A DNA stretch of 64,000 bases from an uncultured Aliivibrio sp. (lineage in GTDB: Bacteria > Pseudomonadota > Gammaproteobacteria > Enterobacterales > Vibrionaceae), in the NCBI RefSeq assembly GCF_946479765.1, contig NZ_CAMLHO010000005.1, forward strand, positions 33,512 to 97,511. The letters run 5' to 3'. A program made the position numbers and the translations under genes. Below are positions 52,353 through 63,802 of the stretch, one piece after another. The notes beneath the pieces were generated by a model, which saw only the letters and a list, made by a program, of their open reading frames with translations, was not told the origin of the DNA and searched no databases. Within the stretch, counting starts at the first letter, position 1; each line of letters begins with the position of its first letter.

Positions 52353-52709
52353 TTATTTTTTGATCGGCTTGCGCGGACCTTTACGGGTACGTGCGTTGGT
52401 TTTAGTACGCTGTCCACGCAATGGTAGACTGCGACGGTGACGAAGACCACGATAACAACCAAGGTCCATAAGACGCTTAATGTTCATCGATACTTCACGA
52501 CGTAAGTCGCCTTCGACAGTGTATTTGGCAACACCATCACGCAGAATATCAATCTGCTCATCATTCAGTTCACTGATCTTAACATCTTCAGCAATACCAA
52601 CTGCAGCTAAAATAGCTTGCGAGCGAGTCTTACCGATGCCGTAGATTGACGTAAGTGCAATCACAGCGTGTTTATGATCAGGAATGTTAATGCCTGCTAT
52701 ACGGGCCAC
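52353..52709 (-). CDS. rpsM: 30S ribosomal protein S13
   Basis: S13 (118 aa) sits in the 30S head and touches the P-site tRNA and L5. [19 protein letters not shown] and [20 protein letters not shown] are diagnostic. It starts at GTG with AGGAGTGAATA upstream, the same unusual start as in E. coli, where it belongs to the S4-repressed leader structure. Confidence 0.98.
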   Translation of the reverse strand: MARIAGINIPDHKHAVIALTSIYGIGKTRSQAILAAVGIAEDVKISELNDEQIDILRDGVAKYTVEGDLRREVSMNIKRLMDLGCYRGLRHRRSLPLRGQRTKTNARTRKGPRKPIKK

Positions 52710-52803
52710 TATTCACTCCTAGTACTTTTTCTTAAGAAGAGCCGCAACAAAGCCCGATGAGGATACGTTGCGACTATAACTACTTCTTTTGCACACAAAA
52801 GGT
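52710..52803 (-). promoter_or_regulatory. Alpha-operon leader, S4-responsive type
   Basis: The minus-strand leader contains GTATCCTCATCGGGCTTT and a ribosome site TAGGAGTGAATAGTGG, closely parallel to the E. coli alpha leader (GTATCCTGAAAACGGGCTTT and AGGAGTGCATAGTGG). That RNA folds into a pseudoknot over the rpsM start to which S4 binds. CGCAAC and GTTGCG flank the core and can pair. Function is inferred from similarity. Confidence 0.75.
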
Positions 52804-52826
52804 AGGCCGAGAATAATACTCGGCCT
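52804..52826 (-). terminator. Hairpin between rpmJ and rpsM leader
   Basis: AGGCCGAG pairs perfectly with CTCGGCCT around a seven-base loop. On the minus strand it is followed by ACCTTTTG, a weak U tract, so it probably terminates part of the spc-operon transcripts and lets some read into the alpha operon. Confidence 0.6.
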
Positions 52827-52858
52827 AACTTAATATATCAAGTAAAAATTTCTGCTAA

Positions 52859-52972
52859 TTAACCTTGGCGTTGTTTATGCTTTGGTTCAACACAAATTAT
52901 ACGCACAACACCGTTGCGCTTAATAACTTTACAGTTGCGGCAGATTTTCTTAACGGAAGCACGAACTTTCAT
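52859..52972 (-). CDS. rpmJ: 50S ribosomal protein L36
   Basis: A 37-codon gene between rpsM and secY, too short for most ORF lists. The product begins [15 protein letters not shown] and ends [10 protein letters not shown]. Cys11, Cys14, Cys27 and His32/33 form the zinc-ribbon of the C+ version of L36. It is the last gene of the spc operon, 27 bases after secY. Confidence 0.97.
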   Translation of the reverse strand: MKVRASVKKICRNCKVIKRNGVVRIICVEPKHKQRQG

Positions 52973-52999
52973 TGCTAAACTCCGTAAATGGGTCTGAAA

Positions 53000-54331
53000 T
53001 TAACGGCCGTAGCCTTTCAGATTAGCTTTTTTCAAAACGGACTCATACTGCTGAGACATCAGATGAGTCTGAACCTGTGCCATAAAGTCCATAATAACTA
53101 CTACTACGATTAGTAGGGAAGTTCCGCCAAAATAGAAGCGTACGTTCCATGCAATCATCATAAACTCAGGGATCAGACAGATAAAGGTAATATACATCGC
53201 GCCCGCTAGGGTTAATCGAGTCATAACTTTATCTATATATTTCGTCGTCTGTTCGCCTGGGCGGATTCCGGGTACGAATGCACCAGACTTCTTCAAGTTA
53301 TCAGCTGTTTCACGCGGGTTAAACACCAACGCTGTATAGAAGAAACAGAAGAAGATAATTGCTGCTGCATAAAGCATTACATATAACGGCTGACCAGGGC
53401 TTAACGCCATGGAAACATCAGTTAACCAACCGAATGTTCCTTCGCCATTACCACCAAACCACTGAGCCAATGTCCCAGGGAATAGTATAATACTAGATGC
53501 AAATATTGCAGGTATCACACCAGCCATATTAATTTTAAGTGGCAAGTGAGTACTTTGAGCTGCAAATACCTTACGGCCTTGCTGACGTTTCGCGTAGTTA
53601 ACGACAATACGACGTTGACCACGTTCCATGAACACTACAAAGTAGATAACTGCAAACGATAACACTGCAATTAGTAATAGAAGAAGCACGTGCAGTTCAC
53701 CTTGACGCGCCTGCTGGATCGTTTCACCAATAGCTGGTGGTAAACCTGCAACGATACCTGTGAAAATAATCAAAGATATACCGTTACCGATACCACGCTC
53801 AGTAATTTGCTCACCTAACCACATTAAAAACATGGTACCAGTGATTAAACTGACTGTAGCTGTTAGATAGAACATCATGTCAGGGTTAGAAACTAACCCT
53901 GGAATCATGCTTGGTAAACCGGTTGAAATCCCAATTGCTTGGAATGTAGCCAGAACCAAGGTGCCATAACGTGTGTACTGATTAATCTTACGACGACCAG
54001 ACTCACCTTCTTTTTTCAATTCTGCTAGAGGTGGATGTACTACTGTTAACAGTTGTACAACGATAGATGCCGAAATATACGGCATAATACCTAGAGCAAG
54101 AATTGAGGCACGCGACAGCGCACCACCAGAGAACATGTTAAACATTTCAATGATGGTACCCTGCTGCTGTTCGAAAAGATCAGCAAGGACAGCAGCGTCA
54201 ATCCCAGGAATTGGCACAAATGAGCCCGCACGGAACACTAAAAGCGCACCTATCACAAATAAGAGACGCGATTTCAGTTCAGCTAAGCCGCTCTGAGCAC
54301 TATTTAATTCTTTTCCTGGTTTCTTTGCCAT
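53000..54331 (-). CDS. secY: Protein translocase channel subunit SecY
   Basis: Ten-helix inner-membrane channel of the Sec pathway, working with SecE, SecG and SecA. The 443-aa protein has the plug/second-helix region [27 protein letters not shown] and the cytosolic loop [20 protein letters not shown]. It sits in the spc operon after rplO, as is universal in bacteria. Confidence 0.99.
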   Translation of the reverse strand: MAKKPGKELNSAQSGLAELKSRLLFVIGALLVFRAGSFVPIPGIDAAVLADLFEQQQGTIIEMFNMFSGGALSRASILALGIMPYISASIVVQLLTVVHPPLAELKKEGESGRRKINQYTRYGTLVLATFQAIGISTGLPSMIPGLVSNPDMMFYLTATVSLITGTMFLMWLGEQITERGIGNGISLIIFTGIVAGLPPAIGETIQQARQGELHVLLLLLIAVLSFAVIYFVVFMERGQRRIVVNYAKRQQGRKVFAAQSTHLPLKINMAGVIPAIFASSIILFPGTLAQWFGGNGEGTFGWLTDVSMALSPGQPLYVMLYAAAIIFFCFFYTALVFNPRETADNLKKSGAFVPGIRPGEQTTKYIDKVMTRLTLAGAMYITFICLIPEFMMIAWNVRFYFGGTSLLIVVVVIMDFMAQVQTHLMSQQYESVLKKANLKGYGR

Positions 54332-54351
54332 TGTACCTCATCCTTCGAGGA

Positions 54352-54786
54352 TTATTCCTCGATCTTACCGCCTGCAGCTTCAATCGCAGCTTTAGCGCCT
54401 TTCGTTACGCGTAGACCTTTAACAGTTACAGCAGTAGCGATTTCACCAGAAAGTACAATTTTCGCGAACACAATGTTCTTGGTGATAACGTTAGCAGCTT
54501 TAAGGCTGTTTAGATCAATTACGTTACCTTCAACTTTAGCAAGCTCGCTTAAACGAACCTCTGAAGTCACTAGGCTCTTACGTGAAGTAAAGCCAAATTT
54601 AGGTAAACGTTGTTTTAGAGGCATTTGACCGCCTTCAAAACCGACGCGAACTTTACCGCCAGAACGTGATTTTTGGCCTTTGTGACCACGGCCACAAGTT
54701 TTACCTAGGCCTGAACCGATACCGCGACCTACGCGCTTCTTAGAAGCGTTAGAGCCAGCAGCCGGTGATAGAGTATTCAAACGCAT
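54352..54786 (-). CDS. rplO: 50S ribosomal protein L15
   Basis: L15 (144 aa) is a late-assembly 50S protein. [20 protein letters not shown] and [18 protein letters not shown], the long basic glycine-rich extension, are diagnostic. It lies six bases after rpmD and 20 before secY. Confidence 0.99.
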   Translation of the reverse strand: MRLNTLSPAAGSNASKKRVGRGIGSGLGKTCGRGHKGQKSRSGGKVRVGFEGGQMPLKQRLPKFGFTSRKSLVTSEVRLSELAKVEGNVIDLNSLKAANVITKNIVFAKIVLSGEIATAVTVKGLRVTKGAKAAIEAAGGKIEE

Positions 54787-54792
54787 TACTGA

Positions 54793-54972
54793 TTACTCCT
54801 CAATGCTAACCATATAGTGAACTTTGTTGATCATGCCGCGGTTACACGGTGTATCTTCAACTTCTACTGTATGGTTGATGCGACGAAGACCTAGACCTTT
54901 AAGACATAAAATATGCTTAGGTAGGCGACCGATAGAGCTTTTAGTCTGAGTTACTTTGATAGTTTTAGACAT
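54793..54972 (-). CDS. rpmD: 50S ribosomal protein L30
   Basis: A 59-aa gene between rpsE and rplO. The product begins [20 protein letters not shown] and ends VHYMVSIEE. Its start lies five bases after the rpsE stop. It completes the normal spc order rpsE-rpmD-rplO. Confidence 0.98.
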   Translation of the reverse strand: MSKTIKVTQTKSSIGRLPKHILCLKGLGLRRINHTVEVEDTPCNRGMINKVHYMVSIEE

Positions 54973-54977
54973 GGTAC

Positions 54978-55478
54978 TTACTCCGAAATAGATTCAACAG
55001 TTAGACCACGTTTAGCAGCTACCATTTCAGGTGACTTAACACTACATAGACCAAGAATCGTTGCACGAACAACATTAATTGGGTTAGTAGAGCCATAAGC
55101 TTTAGCTAGTACGTTGCGGACACCCACAACTTCTAGCACTGCACGCATAGCACCACCGGCAATGATACCAGTACCTTCTGAAGCAGGTTGCATGTACACT
55201 TTAGAACCAGTGTGGCGACCTTTAACAGAATGGTGAAGAGTACCTTCGTTAAGTGCAATCGTAAACATATTACGACGTGCTTTTTCCATTGATTTTTGAA
55301 TCGCTGCTGGTACTTCACGGGCTTTACCGTAACCGAAACCGATGCGACCATTACCGTCACCAACAACTGTTAGTGCAGTAAAGCTAAAGATTCGACCGCC
55401 TTTAACCGTTTTAGAAACACGGTTAACAGCAATTAGCTTTTCGTTCAAATCTGTAGCTTGTTGTTGTTCTTTAGCCAT
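54978..55478 (-). CDS. rpsE: 30S ribosomal protein S5
   Basis: S5 (166 aa) shapes the mRNA entry channel and affects fidelity. The N-terminal double-stranded-RNA-binding-like domain ([19 protein letters not shown]) is followed by the C-terminal fold with [18 protein letters not shown]. Spectinomycin-site residues are in the VKGGR loop. Gene order as expected. Confidence 0.99.
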   Translation of the reverse strand: MAKEQQQATDLNEKLIAVNRVSKTVKGGRIFSFTALTVVGDGNGRIGFGYGKAREVPAAIQKSMEKARRNMFTIALNEGTLHHSVKGRHTGSKVYMQPASEGTGIIAGGAMRAVLEVVGVRNVLAKAYGSTNPINVVRATILGLCSVKSPEMVAAKRGLTVESISE

Positions 55479-55492
55479 CTTCCAACCCTACC

Positions 55493-55846
55493 TTAGAATT
55501 TCAGACCAGCTTCGCGAGCAGAATCTGCTAGCGCCGCTACTCGGCCGTGGTATTGGAAACCAGAACGATCGAAAGCAACATTAGTAATGCCTTTCTCGAT
55601 AGCGCGCTCAGCAATTAATTTACCAATTACTTCTGCAGCAGCTTTGTTGCTGGTGTTTCCAAGTTGCTCACGGATTGCCTTTTCTACAGTAGAAGCGGCA
55701 GCGATAACCTCTGAGCCGTTTGGTGCGATTACCTGAGCATACGTATGACGCGGAGTACGATGCACTACAAGGCGAGTTGCACACAGTTCAGCGATCTTAC
55801 GACGTGCACGTGTAGCACGACGGATGCGAGATGCTTTCTTATCCAT
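55493..55846 (-). CDS. rplR: 50S ribosomal protein L18
   Basis: L18 (117 aa) carries 5S rRNA into the 50S together with L5. The ends [17 protein letters not shown] and [20 protein letters not shown] are typical. It lies between rplF and rpsE with 9- and 14-base spacers. Confidence 0.99.
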   Translation of the reverse strand: MDKKASRIRRATRARRKIAELCATRLVVHRTPRHTYAQVIAPNGSEVIAAASTVEKAIREQLGNTSNKAAAEVIGKLIAERAIEKGITNVAFDRSGFQYHGRVAALADSAREAGLKF

Positions 55847-55855
55847 AGTGATACC

Positions 55856-56389
55856 CTACTTCTTCTTAGCTTCTTTAGTACGCACGATTTCATCGGCGTA
55901 ACGAACACCTTTGCCTTTGTAAGGCTCAGGTTTACGGTATGAACGAAGGTCCGCAGCAACTTGACCAACTACTTGCTTATCGCAACCAGTTAAAATGATC
56001 TCAGTTTGAGTTGGACACTCAGCTTTAATACCTTCTGGTAGAGCGTGCTCTACTGGGTGTGAGAAGCCAAGAGTAAGGCCTACAGCGTTGCCTTTCATAG
56101 CAGCACGGTAACCTACACCTTTAAGAATTAGCTTCTTAGTAAAGCCTTCATTTACACCAATAACCATATTGTTTACTAGTGCACGAGCTGTACCAGCTTG
56201 TGCCCAAGCATTGGCAACGCCTTCGCGTGGACCAAATACAATAGAATTATCTTCTTGTGAAACAACTACAGCGTCGTTAAGAACGCGAGTCAGTTCACCT
56301 TTACCACCTTTAATAGTGATTTCCTGGCCGTTCAGCTTCACTTCTACGCCAGCAGGAAGTACCACAGGTGCTTTAGCAACACGAGACAT
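55856..56389 (-). CDS. rplF: 50S ribosomal protein L6
   Basis: L6 (177 aa) sits near the factor-binding site. Two repeated alpha/beta domains are present; the second ends [20 protein letters not shown], the L6 signature. Start [19 protein letters not shown]. Order rpsH-rplF-rplR as usual. Confidence 0.99.
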   Translation of the reverse strand: MSRVAKAPVVLPAGVEVKLNGQEITIKGGKGELTRVLNDAVVVSQEDNSIVFGPREGVANAWAQAGTARALVNNMVIGVNEGFTKKLILKGVGYRAAMKGNAVGLTLGFSHPVEHALPEGIKAECPTQTEIILTGCDKQVVGQVAADLRSYRKPEPYKGKGVRYADEIVRTKEAKKK

Positions 56390-56399
56390 ATCCTACTCC

Positions 56400-56792
56400 T
56401 TAAGCTACGTAGCAGATGATTTCGCCACCAAGACCAGCTTTACGCGCAGCGCGGTCAGACATAAGGCCTTTTGATGTAGAAACAACAGCAATACCAAGAC
56501 CACCCATAACAGATGGTAACGCGTCTTTCTTCTTGTAAACACGAAGACCTGGACGAGAAACTCGTTGGATTTGCTCGATAACTGATTTAGCTTGGAAATA
56601 CTTAAGAGTGATTTCTAGCTCAGGTTTGATTTCGCCTTCAACAGCGAATTCAGCGATGTAGCCTTCAGCTTTAAGTAGTGCAGCAATTGCAACTTTAAGC
56701 TTTGAAGAAGGCATTTTAACAGCAACTTTATTTGCTGATTGACCGTTGCGAACGCGGGTCAGCATATCCGAAATCGGATCTTGCATGCTCAT
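56400..56792 (-). CDS. rpsH: 30S ribosomal protein S8
   Basis: S8 (130 aa) is a primary binder of the 16S central domain and, in E. coli, represses the spc operon by binding the rplE region of the m[21 protein letters not shown] and [20 protein letters not shown] are typical. Confidence 0.99.
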   Translation of the reverse strand: MSMQDPISDMLTRVRNGQSANKVAVKMPSSKLKVAIAALLKAEGYIAEFAVEGEIKPELEITLKYFQAKSVIEQIQRVSRPGLRVYKKKDALPSVMGGLGIAVVSTSKGLMSDRAARKAGLGGEIICYVA

Positions 56793-56821
56793 AAGATTTA
56801 CTCCAAATGATTAAGTGGCAA

Positions 56822-57127
56822 TTACCAGCTAGCCTTACGAAGACCCGGAATCTCGCCTTTCATGCAAGCTTCACGAACCTTAATACGGCTTAAACCGAAT
56901 TTACGTAGGTAACCGTGTGGACGACCAGTTTGGTTGCAACGATTACGCTGACGAGATGCACTTGAATCACGAGGTAGAGATTGCAATTTAAGTACTGCAT
57001 CCCAACGCTCTTCTTCAGAAGCATTTACATCGCTAATTAGAACTTTTAACGCAGCACGCTTTTCAGCAAACTTTGTTACAAGTTTCGCACGTTTAGCTTC
57101 ACGTGCTTTCATTGATTGTTTAGCCAT
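56822..57127 (-). CDS. rpsN: 30S ribosomal protein S14
   Basis: S14 (101 aa) is the long zinc-free (C-) version: [17 protein letters not shown] and the C-terminal [20 protein letters not shown], without the four-Cys motif. It lies between rplE and rpsH. Confidence 0.99.
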   Translation of the reverse strand: MAKQSMKAREAKRAKLVTKFAEKRAALKVLISDVNASEEERWDAVLKLQSLPRDSSASRQRNRCNQTGRPHGYLRKFGLSRIKVREACMKGEIPGLRKASW

Positions 57128-57144
57128 AACAGTAACCCTTCACC

Positions 57145-57684
57145 TTACTTACGGAATGGGAAGTTAAAGGCAGCTAGCAGAGCTCGGCCTTCCGCATCTG
57201 TATTCGCTGACGTCGTGATTGTTACATCAAGACCGCGTACACGATCAACTTTATCATAGTCAATCTCAGGGAAGATAATTTGCTCGCGAACGCCCATGCT
57301 GTAGTTACCACGTCCGTCAAAAGACTTAGCGCTAACTCCACGGAAATCACGTACTCGAGGAAGTGCAATAGAGATTAAACGCTCTAAGAACTCCCACATA
57401 CGTTCGCCACGCAGGGTTACTTTACAACCGATTGGGTAGCCTTCACGGATTTTAAAGCCAGCAACAGATTTACGCGCTTTAGTAATCAATGGTTTTTGAC
57501 CAGAGATAATTGCCATATCGGCAGCTGCGTTTTCTAGAAGCTTCTTATCGTTGATTGCTTCACCAACACCCATATTTAGGGTAATTTTTTCAACCCTAGG
57601 GACTTGCATGACGCTTGTGTAACTGAACTCTTTGGTAAGCTCAGCGACTACAGACGACTTGTAGTAATCATGCAGTTTCGCCAT
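57145..57684 (-). CDS. rplE: 50S ribosomal protein L5
   Basis: L5 (179 aa) binds 5S rRNA and contacts S13 across the subunits. [15 protein letters not shown] and [18 protein letters not shown] are diagnostic. In E. coli the mRNA around its start is the S8 repressor site; I did not model that structure here. Confidence 0.99.
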   Translation of the reverse strand: MAKLHDYYKSSVVAELTKEFSYTSVMQVPRVEKITLNMGVGEAINDKKLLENAAADMAIISGQKPLITKARKSVAGFKIREGYPIGCKVTLRGERMWEFLERLISIALPRVRDFRGVSAKSFDGRGNYSMGVREQIIFPEIDYDKVDRVRGLDVTITTSANTDAEGRALLAAFNFPFRK

Positions 57685-57707
57685 AGTAGAACTCCAAATT
57701 ACTTCTA

Positions 57708-58025
57708 TTAGTTAGAAACAGTTTCGCCGTTAGATTTGAAGAATCGCACTTTTTTGCCTTCTTCAAAACGGAAACCGATACGATCCCCTTTACCAGTAGC
57801 TTCGTTGTAGATTGCGATATTAGAAGCATCAATTGCAGCTTCTTTCTCAACAATACCACCTTGCTGACCAAGAGCCGGTACAGGCTTCTGGTGTTTTTTA
57901 ACAAGGTTGATACCTTCAACGATAACTTTACCAGTCTCAAGGACCTTAGTTACTTTACCTTTCTTGCCTTTATCTTTACCGACAAGAACGATTACTTCGT
58001 CATTACGACGGATTTTAGCTGCCAT
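57708..58025 (-). CDS. rplX: 50S ribosomal protein L24
   Basis: L24 (105 aa) initiates 50S assembly. The KOW motif is at the N-terminus ([20 protein letters not shown]), followed by [13 protein letters not shown]. Eleven bases separate it from rplN. Confidence 0.99.
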   Translation of the reverse strand: MAAKIRRNDEVIVLVGKDKGKKGKVTKVLETGKVIVEGINLVKKHQKPVPALGQQGGIVEKEAAIDASNIAIYNEATGKGDRIGFRFEEGKKVRFFKSNGETVSN

Positions 58026-58036
58026 CTGACCGCTCC

Positions 58037-58408
58037 TTACAGAACTTCTGGTGCTAGTGAAACAATTTTCATGAATTTCGCATTACGAAGTTCACGAGTC
58101 ACTGGACCAAAGATACGTGTACCGACTGGTTGCTCAGTAGTGTCATTCAACAATACGCAAGCATTACGGTCGAAGCGAATGATAGAACCGTCCGGGCGAC
58201 GAACGCCTTTACGAGTGCGCACTACTACCGCCTTCAGAACATCACCTTTTTTAACTTTACCGCGAGGAATTGCTTCCTTAACAGTAACTTTAATGACGTC
58301 TCCGATATGTGCATAACGGCGGTGAGAGCCACCCAGAACCTTAATACACATTACCTTGCGCGCGCCAGAGTTATCTGCAGCGTCAAGTGTACTTTGCATT
58401 TGGATCAT
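58037..58408 (-). CDS. rplN: 50S ribosomal protein L14
   Basis: L14 (123 aa) lies at the subunit interface. I use ATG 58408 ([20 protein letters not shown]); in-frame upstream codons add a hydrophobic non-family stretch over the leader. [20 protein letters not shown] is characteristic. It is the first gene of the spc operon, preceded by its own promoter. Confidence 0.98.
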   Translation of the reverse strand: MIQMQSTLDAADNSGARKVMCIKVLGGSHRRYAHIGDVIKVTVKEAIPRGKVKKGDVLKAVVVRTRKGVRRPDGSIIRFDRNACVLLNDTTEQPVGTRIFGPVTRELRNAKFMKIVSLAPEVL

Positions 58409-58479
58409 TGTTAGTGCTCCGCTAAATATTAAAACTAGACCCATCACGGGTCGGGCTGCCTCTTTTAAAAGAGGATGGG

Positions 58480-58513
58480 ATTATATCACCATTCTTTTAA
58501 TAAAGGTAGTCAA
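58480..58513 (-). promoter_or_regulatory. spc-operon promoter with extended -10
   Basis: On the minus strand TGATATAAT (58488-58480) is a perfect extended -10 element. TTGACT (58513-58508) lies upstream, but 22 bases from the -10, too far for a normal -35, so recognition may rest on the extended -10. A short leader with a GACCC/GGGTC hairpin then leads into rplN. Confidence 0.65.
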
Positions 58514-58548
58514 AAAATAAACAGCTCCAACAGAATAGGAGCTGTTTA
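58512..58548 (-). terminator. S10-operon terminator after rpsQ
   Basis: On the minus strand AAACAGCTCC pairs with GGAGCTGTTT around a nine-base loop, followed by ATTTTTTG. It sits 29 bases after the rpsQ stop and before the spc promoter, splitting the ribosomal cluster into two transcription units. Confidence 0.88.
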
Positions 58549-58576
58549 CATATAACGCTATTGAATCAACAAAAAA

Positions 58577-58831
58577 TTATGCTTTTGCTTTTTCAATAAT
58601 GTTTACCAATGTCCAAGACTTAGTCTTAGATAGAGGACGACATTCATGAATTGCAACTAGGTCGCCTAGGCCACATTCGTTGTTTTCATCATGTGCGTGA
58701 AGCTTAGTCGTACGCTTGATGTATTTACCGTAGATCGGGTGTTTCACCATGCGTTCAATAGCAACAACAATAGACTTGTCCATTTTGTCGCTAATTACAC
58801 GACCTTGCATAGTACGAATTTTCTCGCTCAT
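58577..58831 (-). CDS. rpsQ: 30S ribosomal protein S17
   Basis: S17 (84 aa) is an early 16S 5'-domain binder with an OB fold. [20 protein letters not shown] and [19 protein letters not shown] are typical. Its ATG overlaps the rpmC stop by one base. Last gene of the S10 operon. Confidence 0.99.
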   Translation of the reverse strand: MSEKIRTMQGRVISDKMDKSIVVAIERMVKHPIYGKYIKRTTKLHAHDENNECGLGDLVAIHECRPLSKTKSWTLVNIIEKAKA

Positions 58832-59022
58832 TATGCGCCAGCCTTCTCATTCAGTAAAGTTTTAACACGTGCGATATCACGACGTACAGATCTTAGAGTA
58901 TGAGTTTGCTGTAGTTGACCAGTCGCAGCTTGCATACGCAAGTTAAACTGTTCACGTAGCAACTTCAGAAGCTCTTCATTAAGCTCTTCAACGTTTTTCT
59001 CGCGTAGATCTTGTGCTTTCAT
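58831..59022 (-). CDS. rpmC: 50S ribosomal protein L29
   Basis: L29 (63 aa) is a two-helix protein near the exit tunnel. I start it at ATG 59022 ([20 protein letters not shown]); a GTG one codon upstream is also in frame. TGATG overlap with rplP and TAATG overlap with rpsQ show tight coupling. Confidence 0.98.
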   Translation of the reverse strand: MKAQDLREKNVEELNEELLKLLREQFNLRMQAATGQLQQTHTLRSVRRDIARVKTLLNEKAGA

Positions 59023-59432
59023 CACATCACCTGCTTAGTTACAAAAGTCGTTTTGATAGGCAGTTTACGTGCCGCTAGGCGGAACGCTTCACGTGCCAAC
59101 GATTCAGGTACGCCATTCATTTCGTACATTACCTTTCCAGGTTGGATTTGGGCTACCCAGTACTCAACGTTACCTTTACCCTTACCCTGACGAACTTCAA
59201 GCGGTTTTTCTGTGATAGGTTTATCTGGGAACACACGGATCCAGATTTGACCTTGACGTTTAACATGACGTGTCATAGCACGACGTGCCGCTTCGATCTG
59301 ACGTGCAGTCAAACGACCACGGCCAACAGCTTTAAGACCGAATTCGCCGAAGCTCACTTCAGTACCTTTAGCAAGACCACGGTTACGACCAGTCATAACC
59401 TTACGGAACTTAGTACGTTTTGGTTGTAGCAT
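59022..59432 (-). CDS. rplP: 50S ribosomal protein L16
   Basis: L16 (136 aa) helps position A-site t[22 protein letters not shown] and the RMGKGKG-like [14 protein letters not shown] are typical. The [16 protein letters not shown] loop holds the arginine hydroxylated in E. coli L16. It sits 11 bases after rpsC and overlaps rpmC by one base. Confidence 0.99.
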   Translation of the reverse strand: MLQPKRTKFRKVMTGRNRGLAKGTEVSFGEFGLKAVGRGRLTARQIEAARRAMTRHVKRQGQIWIRVFPDKPITEKPLEVRQGKGKGNVEYWVAQIQPGKVMYEMNGVPESLAREAFRLAARKLPIKTTFVTKQVM

Positions 59433-59443
59433 CAGTCAGCTCC

Positions 59444-60142
59444 TTACTTACGGCTTCTACGCTGCTTCTTAGGCTTGTCAGCCTTAGGCTCTACTGCATT
59501 AGCAGCTGGCATACCGCCTAGAACTTCACCTTTGAAGATCCAAACTTTAACGCCGATCACACCGTATTGAGTGTGAGCCGAAGAAGTTGCGTAATCAATG
59601 TCTGCACGTAAAGTATGTAGAGGTACACGACCTTCACGATACCATTCAGAACGTGCGATTTCAGCACCGCCAAGACGGCCGCCTACTTGTACTTTGATGC
59701 CTTGAGCGCCTAGACGCATTGCATTTTGTACCGCACGCTTCATTGCGCGACGGAACATAACACGACGTTCTAGTTGAGAAGCAATGCTATCAGCTACAAG
59801 TTGAGCATCTAGCTCTGGCTTGCGAACTTCTGCAATGTTGATTTGCGCTGGAACACCGGCAATTTTTGCTACGCCTGCGCGTAGTTTTTCTACGTCTTCG
59901 CCTTTCTTACCGATTACTACGCCTGGACGAGCAGTGTGAATAGTCACACGGATGCTCTTCGCAGGACGCTCGATAACGATGCGAGATAGAGATGCTTTTT
60001 TCAGTTCTTTAGTAAGATACTGACGTACCTTGAAGTCGCCGTCTAGGTTGTCAGCGAACTCTTGGCTACTAGCAAACCATGTAGCATTCCATGGCTTAAC
60101 GATGCCAAGACGAATACCATTAGGATGTACTTTTTGACCCAT
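59444..60142 (-). CDS. rpsC: 30S ribosomal protein S3
   Basis: S3 (232 aa) forms part of the mRNA entry site helicase. The N-terminal [20 protein letters not shown], the KH domain ([17 protein letters not shown]), and the C-terminal domain with [14 protein letters not shown] are intact. Confidence 0.99.
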   Translation of the reverse strand: MGQKVHPNGIRLGIVKPWNATWFASSQEFADNLDGDFKVRQYLTKELKKASLSRIVIERPAKSIRVTIHTARPGVVIGKKGEDVEKLRAGVAKIAGVPAQINIAEVRKPELDAQLVADSIASQLERRVMFRRAMKRAVQNAMRLGAQGIKVQVGGRLGGAEIARSEWYREGRVPLHTLRADIDYATSSAHTQYGVIGVKVWIFKGEVLGGMPAANAVEPKADKPKKQRRSRK

Positions 60143-60161
60143 TTGCTTAATCTCCTAGTCT

Positions 60162-60494
60162 TTAACGATCAGCTACAACGATAGTGATGTGGCTTGAACG
60201 CTTCAAGATGCGATCTGCACGACCTTTAGCACGAGGCATAATACGCTTCATGATAGGGCCTTCGTCTACGAAGATTTTAGCGACATTAAGATCGTCGATA
60301 TCTGCACCTTCGTTGTGTTCAGCGTTTGCGATAGCAGACTCAACAACTTTTTTAATAATTACTGCAGCTTTTTTGTTGCTGAAAGTAAGAATTTCAAGAG
60401 CTTGGTCTACTGATTTCCCACGAATTTGGTCCGCAACTAAGCGAGCCTTTTGTGGAGAAATGCTGGCAAAACGATGTTTAGCAATAGCTTCCAT
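60162..60494 (-). CDS. rplV: 50S ribosomal protein L22
   Basis: L22 (110 aa) lines the exit tunnel with its long loop; [20 protein letters not shown] and [20 protein letters not shown] are typical. The tunnel loop carries macrolide-contacting residues in the family; no deletion is obvious. Confidence 0.99.
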
Positions 60495-60504
60495 ATTCTA
60501 CCTC

Positions 60505-60783
60505 CTAACGCTTTTTAGCTTTCTTATCTGCAGCATGGCCGCGATAAGTACGAGTAGGTGCAAATTCGCCCAACTTGTGACCAATCATGTCTTCTGTAAC
60601 GAAAACTGGTACATGTTGGCGACCATTATGGACAGCGATGGTCAAATTGATCATAGTTGGAATGATCATTGAACGACGGGACCAAGTCTTAATAGGCTTT
60701 TTGTCTCCGCTTTCCACCGCTTTCTCTACCTTCTTCAGCAAGTGTAGGTCAATGAAAGGACCTTTCTTGAGAGAACGTGGCAT
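60505..60783 (-). CDS. rpsS: 30S ribosomal protein S19
   Basis: S19 (92 aa) sits in the 30S head with S13. [20 protein letters not shown] and [16 protein letters not shown] are diagnostic. Spaced 19 bases after rplB and 10 before rplV. Confidence 0.99.
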   Translation of the reverse strand: MPRSLKKGPFIDLHLLKKVEKAVESGDKKPIKTWSRRSMIIPTMINLTIAVHNGRQHVPVFVTEDMIGHKLGEFAPTRTYRGHAADKKAKKR

Positions 60784-60802
60784 GGCGATTCCTCTTTATA
60801 GA

Positions 60803-61627
60803 TTATTTATTACGACGACGTACAATGTACTTGTCAGTAGATTTATTCTTACGAGTCTTGAAGCCCTTAGTTGGCATACCCCAAGGTGATACTGGGTGAC
60901 GACCGCCTGATGTACGACCTTCACCACCACCGTGTGGGTGATCCACTGGGTTCATTGCAACACCACGTACCGTTGGACGAACACCGCGCCAGCGTGTAGC
61001 ACCGGCTTTGCCTAGCTCACGTAGCATGTGTTCAGAATTACCAACTTCACCGATAGTCGCACGACCTTCAGAAAGAACTTTACGCATCTCACCAGAGCGT
61101 AGACGTAATGTCACGTAAGCGCCATCACGAGCAATGATTTGTGCGTATGCACCAGCAGAACGTGCAACTTGCGCGCCCTTACCAGGTTTTAATTCAACAC
61201 AGTGAACAGTAGAACCTACTGGGATGTTGCGCAATGGTAGGCAGTTACCTGCTTTGATTGGCGCATCAACACCTGATTGAACTGTATCGCCGGCTTTAAG
61301 ACCTTTTGGTGCGATAATGTAACGACGCTCACCGTCTGCGAACAGAACTAGTGCAATATTTGCACTACGGTTTGGATCGTATTCTAAACGTTCAACGATA
61401 GCTGGAATGCCATCTTTAGTACGTTTAAAGTCAATTAGACGGTAGTGTTGCTTATGACCACCACCAACGTGACGTACTGTAATACGACCGTTATTGTTAC
61501 GACCACCAGATTTAGAGTTTTTCTCTAAAAGAGGTGCGTATGGCTTACCCTTATGTAGGTCAGCGTTAACGATTTTTACAACGTGACGACGACCAGGGGA
61601 AGTCGGCTTACATTTAACAATAGCCAT
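60803..61627 (-). CDS. rplB: 50S ribosomal protein L2
   Basis: L2 (274 aa) is required for peptidyl transfer and subunit joining. The N-terminal [13 protein letters not shown], the OB and SH3-like domains, and the C-terminal [20 protein letters not shown] with its essential His are intact. Confidence 0.99.
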   Translation of the reverse strand: MAIVKCKPTSPGRRHVVKIVNADLHKGKPYAPLLEKNSKSGGRNNNGRITVRHVGGGHKQHYRLIDFKRTKDGIPAIVERLEYDPNRSANIALVLFADGERRYIIAPKGLKAGDTVQSGVDAPIKAGNCLPLRNIPVGSTVHCVELKPGKGAQVARSAGAYAQIIARDGAYVTLRLRSGEMRKVLSEGRATIGEVGNSEHMLRELGKAGATRWRGVRPTVRGVAMNPVDHPHGGGEGRTSGGRHPVSPWGMPTKGFKTRKNKSTDKYIVRRRNK

Positions 61628-61642
61628 TTTTAACTACTCCTG

Positions 61643-61945
61643 TTATTCCGCGCCGCCAACGAAGTCTAGGTCTTGACCTTCTTTCAAGATTACGTACGCT
61701 TTTTTCACGTCTGAACGACGGCCTTGGCGTGCACCTTGACGTTTGGTCTTGCCCTTAGTGATAAGGGTATTTACAGACTTAACTTCAACTTCAAACAACT
61801 TTTGTACAGCTGCTTTAATCTCTTTTTTAGTTGCATTGATTGCTACTTTGAAAACAATAGTGTTATTGCCTTCAGCAGCCATCGTTGCTTTTTCAGAGAT
61901 ATGTGGGCCGCGTAGGACTTTTAGTAGACGCTCTTCACTGATCAT
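61643..61945 (-). CDS. rplW: 50S ribosomal protein L23
   Basis: L23 (100 aa) is the exit-port docking site for trigger factor and [19 protein letters not shown] and the basic loop [20 protein letters not shown] are typical. The rplD stop overlaps its start by four bases (ATGA). Confidence 0.99.
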   Translation of the reverse strand: MISEERLLKVLRGPHISEKATMAAEGNNTIVFKVAINATKKEIKAAVQKLFEVEVKSVNTLITKGKTKRQGARQGRRSDVKKAYVILKEGQDLDFVGGAE

Positions 61946-62544
61946 GCCAGCATCTCCTCAACTTGCTTGACTGCAGCAGCAGTCATTAGAACCTTGTTAA
62001 ATGCAACTAGGCTTACTGGATCAATACCAGCAACGTCACGTGCATCAACTTTATATAGGTTACGAGCAGCTAAGAATAGATTCTCGTCTACTTCGCCAGT
62101 TACGATAAGAACATCGTTAAGCTCAAGCTCTTTAAGCTTAGCAACTAGCTCTTTAGTCTTTGGTGCTTCAATTGAGAAGTCTTCAACAACGATCAAACGA
62201 TCTTGACGAACTAACTCAGAAAGAATGCTCTTTAGAGCACCGCGGTACATTTTTTTGTTTACTTTTAAGCTGTGATCTTGTGGTTTCGCAGCAAAAGTAA
62301 CACCACCTGAACGCCAGATTGGGCTACGAATAGTACCCGCACGAGCTCGGCCTGTACCTTTTTGACGCCATGGCTTAGCGCCACCGCCAGATACTTCTGA
62401 ACGTGTTTTTTGAGCGCGTGTACCTTGACGAGCACCTGCTGCATAAGCAACAACTACTTGGTGTACAAGAGCTTCGTTAAACTCACGTCCGAAAGTAGTT
62501 TCGGATACAGTTAGTGCCGCAGCACCTTTAACCATAAGTTCCAT
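61942..62544 (-). CDS. rplD: 50S ribosomal protein L4
   Basis: L4 (200 aa) builds the exit tunnel and in E. coli represses its own S10 operon through the leader. [20 protein letters not shown] with [14 protein letters not shown], the extended loop, is intact. The regulatory target may be the structured leader at 63516-63798. Confidence 0.99.
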   Translation of the reverse strand: MELMVKGAAALTVSETTFGREFNEALVHQVVVAYAAGARQGTRAQKTRSEVSGGGAKPWRQKGTGRARAGTIRSPIWRSGGVTFAAKPQDHSLKVNKKMYRGALKSILSELVRQDRLIVVEDFSIEAPKTKELVAKLKELELNDVLIVTGEVDENLFLAARNLYKVDARDVAGIDPVSLVAFNKVLMTAAAVKQVEEMLA

Positions 62545-62561
62545 TACATACTCCTAAGACG

Positions 62562-63191
62562 TTATGCTTTAACAGCTGGTTTAACGATCACGTTGCCACC
62601 TGTTGAGCCTGGTACTGCACCTTTAATAAGAAGCAGATTGCGCTCAGCGTCAACACGTACGATCTCTAAGTTTTGAGTAGTACAACGCTCAGCACCCATA
62701 TGACCTGCCATTTTTTTGCCTTTAAATACGCGACCTGGAGTTTGACATTGGCCAATTGAACCCGGAGCACGATGAGACAAAGAGTTACCGTGAGTCATAT
62801 CTTGAGTTGCGAAGTTCCAACGCTTAATTACGCCTTGGAAGCCCTTACCTTTAGATGTACCAGTAACGTCTACTTTTTTGATTTCGTTAAAGATTTCAAC
62901 ACTTAGCTCAGCGCCAACTGTGAATTCTTCACCGTTTTCTAAACGGAATTCCCAAAGACCGCGACCTGCTTCAACACCTGCTTTCGCAAAGTGACCAGCT
63001 TCAGGTTTAGATACGCGGTTAGCTTTCTTAGAACCACAAGTAACTTGGATTGCGTTGTAGCCGTCAGTTTCAACAGTTTTCACTTGAGAAACACGGTTAA
63101 CTTCAACTTCAACAACAGTTACTGGGATAGAAACGCCTTCTTCGGTAAAGATGCGGGTCATGCCCACTTTACGACCGACTAGACCAATCAT
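62562..63191 (-). CDS. rplC: 50S ribosomal protein L3
   Basis: L3 (209 aa) is an early 50S assembly protein reaching the peptidyl-transferase centre. [20 protein letters not shown] and [20 protein letters not shown] are diagnostic, including the Gln in the loop methylated by PrmB in E. coli. It lies 12 bases after rpsJ. Confidence 0.99.
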   Translation of the reverse strand: MIGLVGRKVGMTRIFTEEGVSIPVTVVEVEVNRVSQVKTVETDGYNAIQVTCGSKKANRVSKPEAGHFAKAGVEAGRGLWEFRLENGEEFTVGAELSVEIFNEIKKVDVTGTSKGKGFQGVIKRWNFATQDMTHGNSLSHRAPGSIGQCQTPGRVFKGKKMAGHMGAERCTTQNLEIVRVDAERNLLLIKGAVPGSTGGNVIVKPAVKA

Positions 63192-63203
63192 AATATTCTC
63201 CCC

Positions 63204-63798
<595 letters not shown>

Positions 63799-63802
63799 TT
63801 GC

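Noticed and set aside
58409..58447. N-terminal extension of L14
   Set aside because: The extra hydrophobic residues fall in the spc leader, and the standard 123-aa L14 starts at 58408.
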